Source: Pseudomonas uvaldensis
GTDB lineage: Bacteria; Pseudomonadota; Gammaproteobacteria; Pseudomonadales; Pseudomonadaceae
DNA length: 64,000 nt
Direction: 5' to 3'
NCBI RefSeq assembly: GCF_021271205.1
Contig: NZ_JAIWKS010000014.1
Location: 1 to 64,000 of the forward strand
Shown piece after piece: positions 22,005-30,270 of the stretch. A program made the translations under genes and the position numbers. Each line of letters begins with the position of its first letter. Within the stretch, counting starts at the first letter, position 1. The notes under the pieces were generated by a model. The model ran no database searches and was not told where the DNA came from. It worked only from the letters and a program-made list of their open reading frames with translations.

Positions 22005-23416
22005 GCGAACCAGCCTTGCAGCCACAGCGGCCCGCCCTCGCCCACCGGTCGATAGGCCCAGCCGCGTTGCCCGGCGCGGGTTTCGACCAGGTAGTAATCC
22101 CGACGCACGTCGGCCCCGTCCCACCAACCGGTCTCGATACGCTCCGGGCCCATGAGGATACGCGCCTGGCCTTCCGGCAAGACCTGGCATTCGTCCAGCA
22201 ACCAGCCAGGACGCTGTACACCGGCGCGCACGGGACAGGGCTGGGGCTGGGACGACATCTGCCAGGCACATTCAGGCCGGTGGTCATCACGAAAACCCAG
22301 GCCCTGCACCGCCTCATCGCCCAGTCGTGCCCGCAGCCGTTCCCGCAGTTGCTCCCAAGGCAAGGATTGCTGAGGGCGCTCATCGAACAATTCCAGACGC
22401 TGGGGTACGAAACTCGGCAGGTCTTCGGCACACAAGCGAAAGCCACGCACCGGCGCCTCGACCTGCACCTGCTCCAACCGGCCACGGGCCAGTTCGAAGA
22501 GCATCGACGGCTCGCGTTCGGCGCTGAGCAGGCCGACCTTGATCACGGTGTCCGGCAACCCGGCATGCTCCAGGTGCAGGTCAAAACGCTGCACACCGCT
22601 GTCGCGACCACCCAGGAAGGCCGACAGATCCCCCGTCAATCGACGTAACGGAAACAGCAGCGCCTGGTGGGACTGGACGTCGTAATTGAGTTCGATGCGC
22701 ACATCGAAACGGTCCGGCGGCAAGTAGAACGACAGCGCCAGGGTGCGGCTGCCGATCAACGCATCGAGGTGCTTGAGCACCTGGGCTTCGAAGCGTCGCG
22801 CCAGGGTGTGCCGGGGCAAGGACTGGACCTGCCCCAGGCAACGCAGCCCCATGCGCGACAATGCGGTGGCGACGTCGGGCGCAAGGCCGATCCGGTCCAC
22901 CGGCATCTGCGCCAGGCGTTGTTGCAGGGTTTCGGCATCGGGCACCACCAAGGCATCGTGGGCATTGGCGAGCACCCGGGCCGCCACCGGGTTCGGAGCA
23001 GCGACGATGCGATGACGAAACCCCAGCTCGGTCAGTTCGGCCCGCAGCCGCGCCTCGAACACCGGCCAGGGGCCGAACAGGCCCAGGCTCGACTCGATCT
23101 CGAACAACACCGTGCGCGGGTAATGCACGCTGACCTGGGAGCTGAAACGATAGGCCCAGGCCGCCAGGAACTGTTGCCAGCGCTCGATCTGCGCTGCGTC
23201 GTATTCGGCGGTGGCAAAGCCTTTGCTCAAGGCCTGGGCGGCGGTCATGGTCTGGCCGGGGCGCAAACCCAGGGCCCGTGCCGAGTCATTGACCGCTTGC
23301 AGCACCCGACGCTGGGGCGGGCCGGTCAGCAGCGCCAGGGGCTCCTCGGGATCGGGGCGCTGGCGCAGCGCGGCGTCCAGCGCCAATTGCGGGAAAAGAA
23401 TGCAGACCCAGCGCAT
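22001..23416 (-). CDS. imuB: ImuB, Y-family polymerase-like mutasome hub
   Basis: This 471-residue ImuB is a Y-family-like protein that links the beta clamp, ImuA and DnaE2. The first conserved block reads RWVCILFPQLALDAA, so the acidic metal ligand seen in active Y-family polymerases (the DxD block) is absent; ImuB is known to be catalytically dead. The start at 23416 has GAGG upstream; an open frame reaching 23719 is only extension. The stop overlaps the dnaE2 start, and imuA ends 7 bases upstream. Confidence 0.94.
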   Translation of the reverse strand: MRWVCILFPQLALDAALRQRPDPEEPLALLTGPPQRRVLQAVNDSARALGLRPGQTMTAAQALSKGFATAEYDAAQIERWQQFLAAWAYRFSSQVSVHYPRTVLFEIESSLGLFGPWPVFEARLRAELTELGFRHRIVAAPNPVAARVLANAHDALVVPDAETLQQRLAQMPVDRIGLAPDVATALSRMGLRCLGQVQSLPRHTLARRFEAQVLKHLDALIGSRTLALSFYLPPDRFDVRIELNYDVQSHQALLFPLRRLTGDLSAFLGGRDSGVQRFDLHLEHAGLPDTVIKVGLLSAEREPSMLFELARGRLEQVQVEAPVRGFRLCAEDLPSFVPQRLELFDERPQQSLPWEQLRERLRARLGDEAVQGLGFRDDHRPECAWQMSSQPQPCPVRAGVQRPGWLLDECQVLPEGQARILMGPERIETGWWDGADVRRDYYLVETRAGQRGWAYRPVGEGGPLWLQGWFA

Positions 23417-23423
23417 CGCAACC

Positions 23424-24056
23424 TCAATACCCGGTTCGTGATGCAGGTGTAGCGAAGGCAATCGGCCCGGAATGGGCCAAGCCACCTCGGCATTTGAGCA
23501 CGCGCAATTGCCCGGGCCGAGCATCGATGGCGATGCGCAGTGCGGCCGGCGACGGGTTGACGGCTTCCTGGATCGAGCGCCAGGCGAATGCCAGGGTCTG
23601 GCCGGTTTCCGCCGCCACTTGCAGGCGGCGCAGGGCCCGGTCGTCCGCCTGGCGAGGCCAGCACAGGACCGCGCCGCAACTGCCCGAACGCAGGCACTGT
23701 TCGGTGGCCCAGAGGGCATCGCGCTCGTCGGCCCGGATCACCGACAACTGGCGCAGGTCTATCCCGGCATTCTGCCAGGCCTGGGGATAGGGCACGAACG
23801 GCGGCGCCACCAGCACGATCCGCTCCCGCGCCGCCGACAGCCGCGCCAGGGTCGGCCACACCAGTTGCAACTCGCCTACGCCCGGCGCGGCCAGGAGAAT
23901 TTCCGTCAGCGCCGCCTCCGGCCAGCCGCCGCTGGGCAACGCCGCGTCCAGGGCGGCATGGCCGGTGGGTTGCGGGCTGGCGGCCGGCGGCGCAGGGCGG
24001 CCCTTCCAGACCTGGCCGCCGTTGAACAGCGTATCCAGCGCAACGACCGCTCCCAT
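23424..24056 (-). CDS. imuA: ImuA, SOS translesion-synthesis accessory protein
   Basis: A 210-residue RecA-fold-like protein (ImuA/SulA-type) of the SOS mutasome. It is needed with ImuB and DnaE2 for damage-induced mutagenesis. Visible family features are the N-terminal helix, the HAALDAALPSGGWPEAALTEIL block and IVLVAPPFVPYPQAW. The ATG at 24056 shares one base with the lexA2 stop (TGATG), implying coupled translation. A longer frame to 24080 is possible but would overlap lexA2 more. Confidence 0.9.
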   Translation of the reverse strand: MGAVVALDTLFNGGQVWKGRPAPPAASPQPTGHAALDAALPSGGWPEAALTEILLAAPGVGELQLVWPTLARLSAARERIVLVAPPFVPYPQAWQNAGIDLRQLSVIRADERDALWATEQCLRSGSCGAVLCWPRQADDRALRRLQVAAETGQTLAFAWRSIQEAVNPSPAALRIAIDARPGQLRVLKCRGGLAHSGPIAFATPASRTGY

Positions 24057-24664
24057 CAGCCTTGCCTCAACAGGCCACAAAACACCCCTTCTATCGCCAG
24101 GTCCCGGTCGGCCTCGACGATGATCGGCTGATAGGCCGGGTTGCGCGGCAGCAAACGCACCTGTTCGCCGACTCGCTCGAAGCGCTTGATGGTGACCTCA
24201 CCGTCGAGCCGTGCCACCACGATCTGCCCGTTCGAAGCCTGAGGCGTGCGTTGTACGCCCACCAGGTCACCGTCGAGAATGCCGTCGCCGATCATCGAGT
24301 CGCCCTGGACTCGCAACAGGTAATCGGGCGCTTTACTGAATATCGCCGGGTCCAGCATCAGGCGGTCATGAACCTCGGCATCGGCACCGATGGGCAGGCC
24401 GGCGGCCACCCGTCCCAGCACCGGCACGTCCAGCAGCTCCGGGCGCGGCGGCTGGTTCAGCAATCGGATGCCCCGGGCCTGGTGCGGATTGACTTCGATA
24501 AAACCGGCTTCGGTCAGCGCCAGCACATGCTTGCGCGCCACGCTACGGGAGGCAAAACCGAACGCCTCGCTGATTTCAGCGAGGCTGGGAGGCTGGCCCT
24601 GATCGGCGATGCGCTCGCGAATGAAGGTCAGGATGGCGGTGCGGCGGGGAGTGAGTGTCGTCAT
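24056..24664 (-). CDS. lexA2: LexA2-type SOS repressor of the imu cassette
   Basis: LexA2 is the second LexA of many Pseudomonas, dedicated to the mutagenesis cassette. RecA filaments trigger its self-cleavage. The 202-residue protein has a winged-helix N-terminus (TPRRTAILTFIRERIADQGQPPSLAEISEAFGF), the cleavage site AG in RVAAGLPIG, the catalytic serine in GDSMIGDG and the lysine in VVARLDGEVTIKR. I chose ATG 24664. The other candidate, ATG 24673 (three residues longer), lies inside the predicted -10 box, so it could not be in the mRNA made from that promoter. AAGAG upstream of 24673 is the argument for the longer form. It is the first gene of the operon with imuA, imuB and dnaE2. Confidence 0.9.
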   Translation of the reverse strand: MTTLTPRRTAILTFIRERIADQGQPPSLAEISEAFGFASRSVARKHVLALTEAGFIEVNPHQARGIRLLNQPPRPELLDVPVLGRVAAGLPIGADAEVHDRLMLDPAIFSKAPDYLLRVQGDSMIGDGILDGDLVGVQRTPQASNGQIVVARLDGEVTIKRFERVGEQVRLLPRNPAYQPIIVEADRDLAIEGVFCGLLRQG

Positions 24665-24665
24665 G

Positions 24666-24681
24666 GAGTACATTTGTACTC
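24666..24681 (-). promoter_or_regulatory. LexA2 operator (GAGTACAAATGTACTC)
   Basis: This palindrome has the spacing AGTAC-N4-GTACT described for LexA2 of P. putida-type cassettes, rather than the CTGT-N8-ACAG box of LexA1. It overlaps the -10 element of the operon promoter, so the operon should be autorepressed. Confidence 0.85.
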
Positions 24682-24701
24682 TTGTCGGTTTTTTCTGACA
24701 A
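24673..24701 (-). promoter_or_regulatory. lexA2-imuA-imuB-dnaE2 promoter
   Basis: On the minus strand, -35 TTGTCA (24696-24701) and -10 TACAAA (24673-24678) are separated by exactly 17 bases. The expected transcription start falls at about 24664-24667, at or next to the chosen lexA2 ATG, so the mRNA may be leaderless. Confidence 0.6.
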
Positions 24702-24716
24702 GCGCCGCCAGTCAGT

Positions 24717-25766
24717 TCACAGGGTCGTGCTGTGAGCCTCGGCCCCTTCACTGCGAAACGCGCTGGGGCTCATGCCGGTCCAGCGTCGGAACGCCCGGCG
24801 GAAACTGCGCACATCGCTGTAGCCCACCTCCTCGGTGATGCGTTCGATGGACAATCCGGGATTGGCCAGCAGGATGAGGGTCCGTCCGCGCCGCACCTGC
24901 TCCAGCAAGGCTTCGAACGTCAGGTTGTGTTCGGTCAGACGACGGCGCAGGGTGCGGCTGCTCATGTTGAGATCGCCGGCGATTTTCTCGATGTGGCTGC
25001 CCCGGGTCAGGTCCCGGGCAATCGCCCGTTCCACGGCCTGGATCAGGTCGATCTTCTGATGCCCCTCGGCGGCCTCCTGTTCCAGCAAAGCCAGGGCCTG
25101 ACGCAGGGCCAGCGGGTGGTGATTGGGCAGGCGCAGGTCCAACCAGCGGACATCGATCAGCATGCGATTGTGCCGGCATCCAAAGCGCACGACGGGGCCC
25201 AGTATGCGCTGATACTCCTGGGCATAGGACGGCGCGGCATGCATGAACTCCACGGCTTCGGGCTTGAAATCCGACCCTGCCAGTGCCCGGCCATAAACCA
25301 TCAGGCTGGCGAAGAATTCTTCCACCGCGAACACCTGGATCTCGGCAAAGGGCAGCCGACAGCTCGCCTCGACCATGATCCGCTCCGGGGTTTCTTCGAC
25401 GCTGGTCACCGCGATTCCGCCGGTGGTGTGCTGGTAACGCACTCCCAGGGCGAAGGCATCGCGCAGGGTTTCGCACAGCGACAAGACATGCCCCAACAAG
25501 CCCAGGGTGCCCAGGACGTTGCGATCGCCGACCCACAATCCCAGGCCCTTGTCGGGCAACAGCTTGAGCGCCCGTTGAATCATGACGACGGCCTGACGAT
25601 AGGAAATTCGTTGCGCAGGATCCTGTAGATCGTCGAGACCGAACCCCAGCCCGCGACACAGGCCGGCCGCGTCGAAGCCTTTGTCCGTCACGACTTCAGC
25701 CAGGGTTTGCAGCAGGAACGGCGACACCAGCGCCAGTTCATAGGTAGGGTCGATGACTTTGAGCAT
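24717..25766 (-). CDS. AraC family transcriptional regulator (arabinose-binding-domain type)
   Basis: A 349-residue regulator. The N-terminal domain of about 210 residues is the Arabinose_bd (OruR/ArgR-like) type, and the C-terminal domain is an AraC double helix-turn-helix (IEKIAGDLNMSSRTLRRRLTEHNLTFEALL ... ITEEVGYSDVRSFRRAFRRWTGMSPSAFR). It is divergent from an outer-membrane channel gene about 200 bp away, which it probably controls; the inducer is unknown. A perfect TAACCGGTTA palindrome at 25801-25810 lies between them. Confidence 0.92.
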   Translation of the reverse strand: MLKVIDPTYELALVSPFLLQTLAEVVTDKGFDAAGLCRGLGFGLDDLQDPAQRISYRQAVVMIQRALKLLPDKGLGLWVGDRNVLGTLGLLGHVLSLCETLRDAFALGVRYQHTTGGIAVTSVEETPERIMVEASCRLPFAEIQVFAVEEFFASLMVYGRALAGSDFKPEAVEFMHAAPSYAQEYQRILGPVVRFGCRHNRMLIDVRWLDLRLPNHHPLALRQALALLEQEAAEGHQKIDLIQAVERAIARDLTRGSHIEKIAGDLNMSSRTLRRRLTEHNLTFEALLEQVRRGRTLILLANPGLSIERITEEVGYSDVRSFRRAFRRWTGMSPSAFRSEGAEAHSTTL

Positions 25767-25970
25767 GGGCGGGTCCGGGGCACGTTAGGAGGCGTTTTTG
25801 TAACCGGTTATTTCATGAACGTTAGCATGAGCCAATGCAACGGGGGATACAAAATGTGGCCGCCCAAGTCCCCTGTGTGGCCGCCAATACCCTGCCCTAC
25901 CGGTCACGAACGGCTTATTTCTATGGCTCGGACTTTAGGTGCTTCTCCAACAATAATAACGAGCTCCCCC

Positions 25971-26915
25971 ATGAACCCGATCCGCACGACATTCGCCTTG
26001 CAAATGACCCTGGGCCTGGCCTGCGCTTGCGCTTTGCCGGCACTGGCCACCGAAACCGGTGTCGATAACATCGGTCCCGGCACCGACGGCTTTTTCGTGT
26101 TGCCGCTGGAGGTCGACAGCCTTCCGGACAACATGTTCGCGTTCAACCTGTATTACAACCATTACAAGGCTCGGAAATTCAACATCAGTTCATTGGGCGG
26201 TGAAGTACCCAATGTGGAGATCGAATCCACGGCAGTGGTCCCGCGTATCGATTACCTGAGCCCGCTGCGGGTGGCAGGCGGACGGTTTGGCATCTATATC
26301 GCCCAGCCCTGGCTCAAGCAGGAAATCTCGGTGTTCGGTCTGCAGGACACTCGCGAAAGCATGGGCGACACCACGATTTCACCCATCGTGCTGTGGGACA
26401 TGGGCAAGAACCTGACCCTGGCCGCCGCCGTGGAAATCACTGTGCCGACTGGCGAATACGACGCGGATCGCCTGGCCAACACCAGCACCAACTTCTACAC
26501 CTACAAGCCGCTGTTCTCCTTCACCTGGCTGCCCACGGAAAGAACCGAGGTGTCAATGAAGACCACTTACAGTTTCAACCGCGAAAACAAGGACACCGAT
26601 TACCGTTCGGGGCAGATTTTCCACTTCGATTATTCCGTCAGTTACCGCGTGACTGACAACCTGCGGCTGGGCCTAAACGGCTATTACCTCAAGCAGACCA
26701 CCGACGACAAACAGTACGGACGCACCGTGCAATTCGCCGGGCAGGATGTGGACGATGGCGTGCGCGGACAGGTGTTCGCCATCGGCCCGGCGCTGCACCT
26801 GACGTTCCTCAAATACGCCAGCGCCGAGATCCGCTGGGCCAAGGAATTCGACGTGGAAAACCGGCCCGAGGGCGAAATGCTGTGGGCCAAGGTCAGTATT
26901 CCGTTTGAGCTCTGA
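25971..26915 (+). CDS. SphA/MetA-pathway-type outer-membrane channel protein
   Basis: A 314-residue exported protein with a signal peptide of about 26 residues (ending LPALA). The rest is rich in alternating polar/aromatic strands expected of a beta-barrel and ends in a terminal aromatic-containing strand (VSIPFEL). It resembles the 'phenol MetA degradation pathway' family of outer-membrane transporters for hydrophobic or aromatic compounds. The substrate cannot be read from the sequence. The start at 25971 (MNPIRTTF) puts the signal peptide at the N-terminus; the frame is open to 25707 but through the promoter. The divergent AraC regulator suggests inducible expression. Confidence 0.82.
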   Translation: MNPIRTTFALQMTLGLACACALPALATETGVDNIGPGTDGFFVLPLEVDSLPDNMFAFNLYYNHYKARKFNISSLGGEVPNVEIESTAVVPRIDYLSPLRVAGGRFGIYIAQPWLKQEISVFGLQDTRESMGDTTISPIVLWDMGKNLTLAAAVEITVPTGEYDADRLANTSTNFYTYKPLFSFTWLPTERTEVSMKTTYSFNRENKDTDYRSGQIFHFDYSVSYRVTDNLRLGLNGYYLKQTTDDKQYGRTVQFAGQDVDDGVRGQVFAIGPALHLTFLKYASAEIRWAKEFDVENRPEGEMLWAKVSIPFEL

Positions 26916-26932
26916 TTGACATCAATCATCCC

Positions 26933-27020
26933 GTGGGAGCGGGCTTGCTCGCGATAGCGGACTGACATTCAACATCGATGTCGACTGGACCTCTGCTATC
27001 GCGAGCAAGCCCGCTCCCAC
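26933..27020. repeat. REPIN (inverted REP pair)
   Basis: GTGGGAGCGGGCTTGCTCGCG faces its exact complement CGCGAGCAAGCCCGCTCCCAC across about 45 bp. It sits between two convergent genes and could also act as a transcription barrier. Confidence 0.93.
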
Positions 27021-27060
27021 ATTGGATCTGTGGCAACTCTTCTATCTCTCTGGTTGTCGG

Positions 27061-28344
27061 TCAGCTGTAGACCGGCCACGTCTCGACAATTCTTCCCCCA
27101 CGCACCGCCAGCAGATCGCCGAATTGCAGCAACACCGACTCGGTCTGGGTCGGTCTCAGGAACACCTGGTCTTCCACCGCCAACCCTACTGCTTCGGAGC
27201 CGTTGACCATTTCCTGGTTGGAGCTGCGGCCATACAGGCCGTTGCTCTTCAAGCCGGGGGGCGATTCGAGGTCGGCCATCCAATTGCCCCCGTAGATGAA
27301 AAACGTGGCGCGCTGGTTCACGTCCCACCAGGAAAAAATCCGCGACGTGTCATCCAGCGCCGGGATATTCACCGCGCCGGTACGTTTCAACACTGGCGTA
27401 GCGATGTAGGCCGCCGGTACATGTTCACTCAGCGACGGCAAATCGTAATGGCTGGGCTTGAGCATGGCGGTGCCCACCGAGACTTCGGTGCTGAGGTTTT
27501 CCCGCTCATGCAGGCGATAGCTTGGGCTGCCGGCGGTGTTGAACGTCAGGCTCGGGTGCCACAGGTCGGGGTAGCGCAAGCGGAGGAGATCCACCCGAGC
27601 GTTATAGATTGCCATGACCCGGGCCAGCAGGGTTTCCGGGCTCGCCAGCAGCTCCGGCACACCCATCCCGACGAAGGGGTCGTAGCCCATGAATCCGGCG
27701 AACTCCAGCTGCGCCGGGTGAGCGCGGATCAGCTTGAGCATCGCCTCCAGCGCCCCGTCATCGGTCACTCCGCCGCGATGCAGCCCCACATCCAGTTCGA
27801 TATTGATCCGCATGCGCGTGCCGAGCCCCTGGGCCAGGGCCCGGTACTGCTCGAGACGTTCGGGCGTGTCCAGCAGCCATTGCAACTGGCGCGACGGATC
27901 GAACGCGCCTTTGTGAAGTCGATAGAACAGCTCGGCGGAACGCACCGGCAGGGGCTTGCCCAAGAGAATATCGGCCTCGGGAAACTGCCGCGCATCGTGA
28001 TTGAGGAATGGCTGGTGGAATGACATCAATCGTCGGGTCTCGGCCCGCCGACCGATGTAATCGAGTAACCCGGGTGCCGGCAGGGATTTTTCCACCAGCC
28101 GCAATTGCTTGCCGGTGCGTCGGACCGAAGCCTTGACCACGTCGATGTTGTGATCGAGTCGATCCAGGTCGATCAGCATGACCGGTCGCATGGGGCCATG
28201 GGCCTTGAGTTCACGGTTCAGTTGGTGGAAATAATCGCTGTAGCCGCTGCCTTGATCCGTCGGCCGTAGCCAAGCCCCGGCACCCACCAGCAAGACCCCG
28301 GTGCCCAGCGTCCCCATGAGGAAACGACGACGATTGAAGCCCAT
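27061..28344 (-). CDS. Exported PLP-dependent D-threonine aldolase/DSD1-like enzyme
   Basis: A 427-residue protein of the alanine-racemase-fold DSD1/D-threonine aldolase family. It opens with a twin-arginine-type signal (FNRRRFLMGTLGTGVLLVGAG), so it is probably folded with PLP in the cytoplasm and exported by Tat. The likely PLP lysine is in RLVEKSLPAPG, near residue 86. A barrel of the Ala_racemase_N type follows, then the D-serine-dehydratase-like C-terminal domain. The substrate is probably a D-3-hydroxy amino acid, but this is family inference. Its start overlaps the stop of the upstream FAD oxidase gene (TGATG). With the cytochrome c gene these form one operon. Confidence 0.83.
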   Translation of the reverse strand: MGFNRRRFLMGTLGTGVLLVGAGAWLRPTDQGSGYSDYFHQLNRELKAHGPMRPVMLIDLDRLDHNIDVVKASVRRTGKQLRLVEKSLPAPGLLDYIGRRAETRRLMSFHQPFLNHDARQFPEADILLGKPLPVRSAELFYRLHKGAFDPSRQLQWLLDTPERLEQYRALAQGLGTRMRINIELDVGLHRGGVTDDGALEAMLKLIRAHPAQLEFAGFMGYDPFVGMGVPELLASPETLLARVMAIYNARVDLLRLRYPDLWHPSLTFNTAGSPSYRLHERENLSTEVSVGTAMLKPSHYDLPSLSEHVPAAYIATPVLKRTGAVNIPALDDTSRIFSWWDVNQRATFFIYGGNWMADLESPPGLKSNGLYGRSSNQEMVNGSEAVGLAVEDQVFLRPTQTESVLLQFGDLLAVRGGRIVETWPVYS

Positions 28345-29738
28345 CAGCTCACCCCCAGAATCGATGAAAGGTGCCCGTTGAGAAATTTCCCGTCAGGGTC
28401 CAGGGCCTGGCGCACCTGAGCGAATTCGTTCCAGCGCGGATACAGCGCCCGAAGCGCCTTGGCGTTGAGCGAATGCAATTTGCCCCAGTGCGGACGGCCC
28501 TGGTATTTCCAGAAGATCGGTTCGATGGCCGCGAAGAAGTTGTGGTGATCCATCTGGTAATGCTGGTGCACCGAGATCGAACAACTGTCGCGGCCCTCGA
28601 ACATGCTCAAGGCAATGTCGTCGGCCCGCACGTAACGGTATTCGATGGGAAACCAAGTGCGCAGGTCCTTGTCACGGATCAGCGCAAGGATCTCTCGCAG
28701 GCACGCCGGGCCGTGTTCGGCCGGCACCGAATACTCCATCTCGTTGAAACGCACGGTGCGGGCATTGGCATAGATGTCATGGGAATCGCCGACCCGGTCG
28801 TCAAAATCCGCCACCAGCCGAAGGCTATTGAGCAGGGCCCGTCGTGTGGCCGGAAAGTCGCTGCCATACTTGTCGAGCTTTTCGATCAGGGTGACGAATT
28901 CGTTGCCGCCCTCTTCTTCGGGGCTGATGGGGGGCGTGGCCGGGTCCTCGGTTTCGTTCAGGGCTATCGACAGTGCGTAGTCGGAATGGGTCACCACCTG
29001 CATTTCCCAGTGTTGGTTGTCCCTGGTGTTGGTTTCCACGTCCTCCAGCAACTCTTCGGTTTTCGCCACCCATTGGCGCTCGCGCAACCGATACGCGGCA
29101 CGGTTCTGCAGGCGTACGCGGGTCACCAGCCCCAACGCGCCAAGCGATACCCTGGCCGCCTTGAAGACGTCCGGATGGCGATTGGCATCGCAATCGAGCA
29201 CCTCGCCACGGGCGGTCACCATCTGCAAGCCAACGACCTGAGACGCATACGAGCCAAAGGCCTTGCCGGTGCCATGGGTCGAGGTGGCAATCGCGCCCGC
29301 CAGGGTCTGGTAATCCACGTCCGCCATGTTCGGCAGTGCCTGGCCGATGGCCTTGAGTGCCGGCCCCATGCGCGACATTGGCGTACCACCGCCGAACTCG
29401 GCTTGCAGGCTCGCCGCGTCGTGATCCAGCAGACCGCTGAAATGACTCAGCGACAGCAGCGTCCCATCGGTGGGCACCAGCGCGCTGAAGGAATGGCCGG
29501 AGCCCACCGGACGAATCCGTCCTTCGGCACGGCTCACCACTTGCACCAGCTCATCGAGATCCTTGGGCGCCAGGCGCGCTGCCGGAAGGCAACTTTGCCC
29601 GCCAGACCAGTTGCGCCAGGGAATCAGGCGCGGGGCGCGCATCAGGTCGGCCAGCACGCCCTGGCTGCCCAGAGCCGTGAAGGCGGCGACAACACCCGCC
29701 TGCTTCAACAAGCGGCGCCGTGAATAACTCATCGTCAT
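28344..29738 (-). CDS. Exported FAD-dependent oxidase (L-gulono/D-arabinono-1,4-lactone oxidase family)
   Basis: A 464-residue protein with a twin-arginine-type signal (SRRRLLKQAGVVAAFTALGSQG), an FAD-binding-4 domain (RPVGSGHSFSALVPTDGTLLSL, ATSTHGTG) and a C-terminal ALO domain with HWGK. Members oxidise aldonolactones or related polyols to ascorbate-like products. In the periplasm the electron acceptor could be the cytochrome c encoded next door. The first ATG (29738) was kept; a second ATG two codons on is equally possible. The histidine usually linked covalently to FAD is not in the usual place (SGHS present), so the flavin may be bound either way. Confidence 0.85.
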   Translation of the reverse strand: MTMSYSRRRLLKQAGVVAAFTALGSQGVLADLMRAPRLIPWRNWSGGQSCLPAARLAPKDLDELVQVVSRAEGRIRPVGSGHSFSALVPTDGTLLSLSHFSGLLDHDAASLQAEFGGGTPMSRMGPALKAIGQALPNMADVDYQTLAGAIATSTHGTGKAFGSYASQVVGLQMVTARGEVLDCDANRHPDVFKAARVSLGALGLVTRVRLQNRAAYRLRERQWVAKTEELLEDVETNTRDNQHWEMQVVTHSDYALSIALNETEDPATPPISPEEEGGNEFVTLIEKLDKYGSDFPATRRALLNSLRLVADFDDRVGDSHDIYANARTVRFNEMEYSVPAEHGPACLREILALIRDKDLRTWFPIEYRYVRADDIALSMFEGRDSCSISVHQHYQMDHHNFFAAIEPIFWKYQGRPHWGKLHSLNAKALRALYPRWNEFAQVRQALDPDGKFLNGHLSSILGVS

Positions 29739-29759
29739 GCCTGGGTACCCATCTTCTTG

Positions 29760-30119
29760 TTATTGGAATTGTTGGCCGGACATAAAGGCGATCAATGCCA
29801 TGAACTGCTCTTCGGAACAGTGCATGCACAACCCCATCGGCGGCATGCCGTTGTAGCCGTTGATCGCGTGGTCCAGCAGGGTGTCGGCGCCCTGGGCCAC
29901 TCTGGGCGCCCAGGCATTTGTGTCACCCGTCAGGGGCGCTCCGGCGCCAGGGTTGGCATGGCAGAGCTTGCAACTGCTGTCGTAGATCTGGGCAAGCGCC
30001 GCGTCGGCGGGCATGGCCGTGAACACAGTAGGTGCGGGAGGTCTGGCGTCTTCGCCGCAGCCTGCGAGCAGCACAAAAGTAAGGACCTGCAACAACGTCC
30101 AAGGGATTTTCGCCGACAT
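29760..30119 (-). CDS. Cytochrome c5-type lipoprotein
   Basis: A 119-residue protein with a lipoprotein signal (lipobox LLAGC, lipidated cysteine near residue 21), then a single class-I cytochrome domain with the haem motif CKLCH. Downstream MPPMGLCMHCSEEQ supplies the axial methionine and the extra CxxC disulfide typical of cytochrome c5. It should be anchored at the periplasmic face of a membrane and pass electrons. It is the first gene of the operon with the FAD oxidase (21-base gap) and the PLP enzyme, so it is a natural electron acceptor for the oxidase. Confidence 0.9.
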   Translation of the reverse strand: MSAKIPWTLLQVLTFVLLAGCGEDARPPAPTVFTAMPADAALAQIYDSSCKLCHANPGAGAPLTGDTNAWAPRVAQGADTLLDHAINGYNGMPPMGLCMHCSEEQFMALIAFMSGQQFQ

Positions 30120-30270
30120 GGGAGCTCTCTTATTGTGGTCTGGCGGTTACCACACTAAGACATGCAGAGCCATCGGCTGAGGTCATTGCCGGCCAATAAA
30201 GGGGACTTGAACGGCCAGCGCAGACGAGCCTTGCTCCCCACAGGACAGCCCTCCTTTGGGGATCGCCCGC

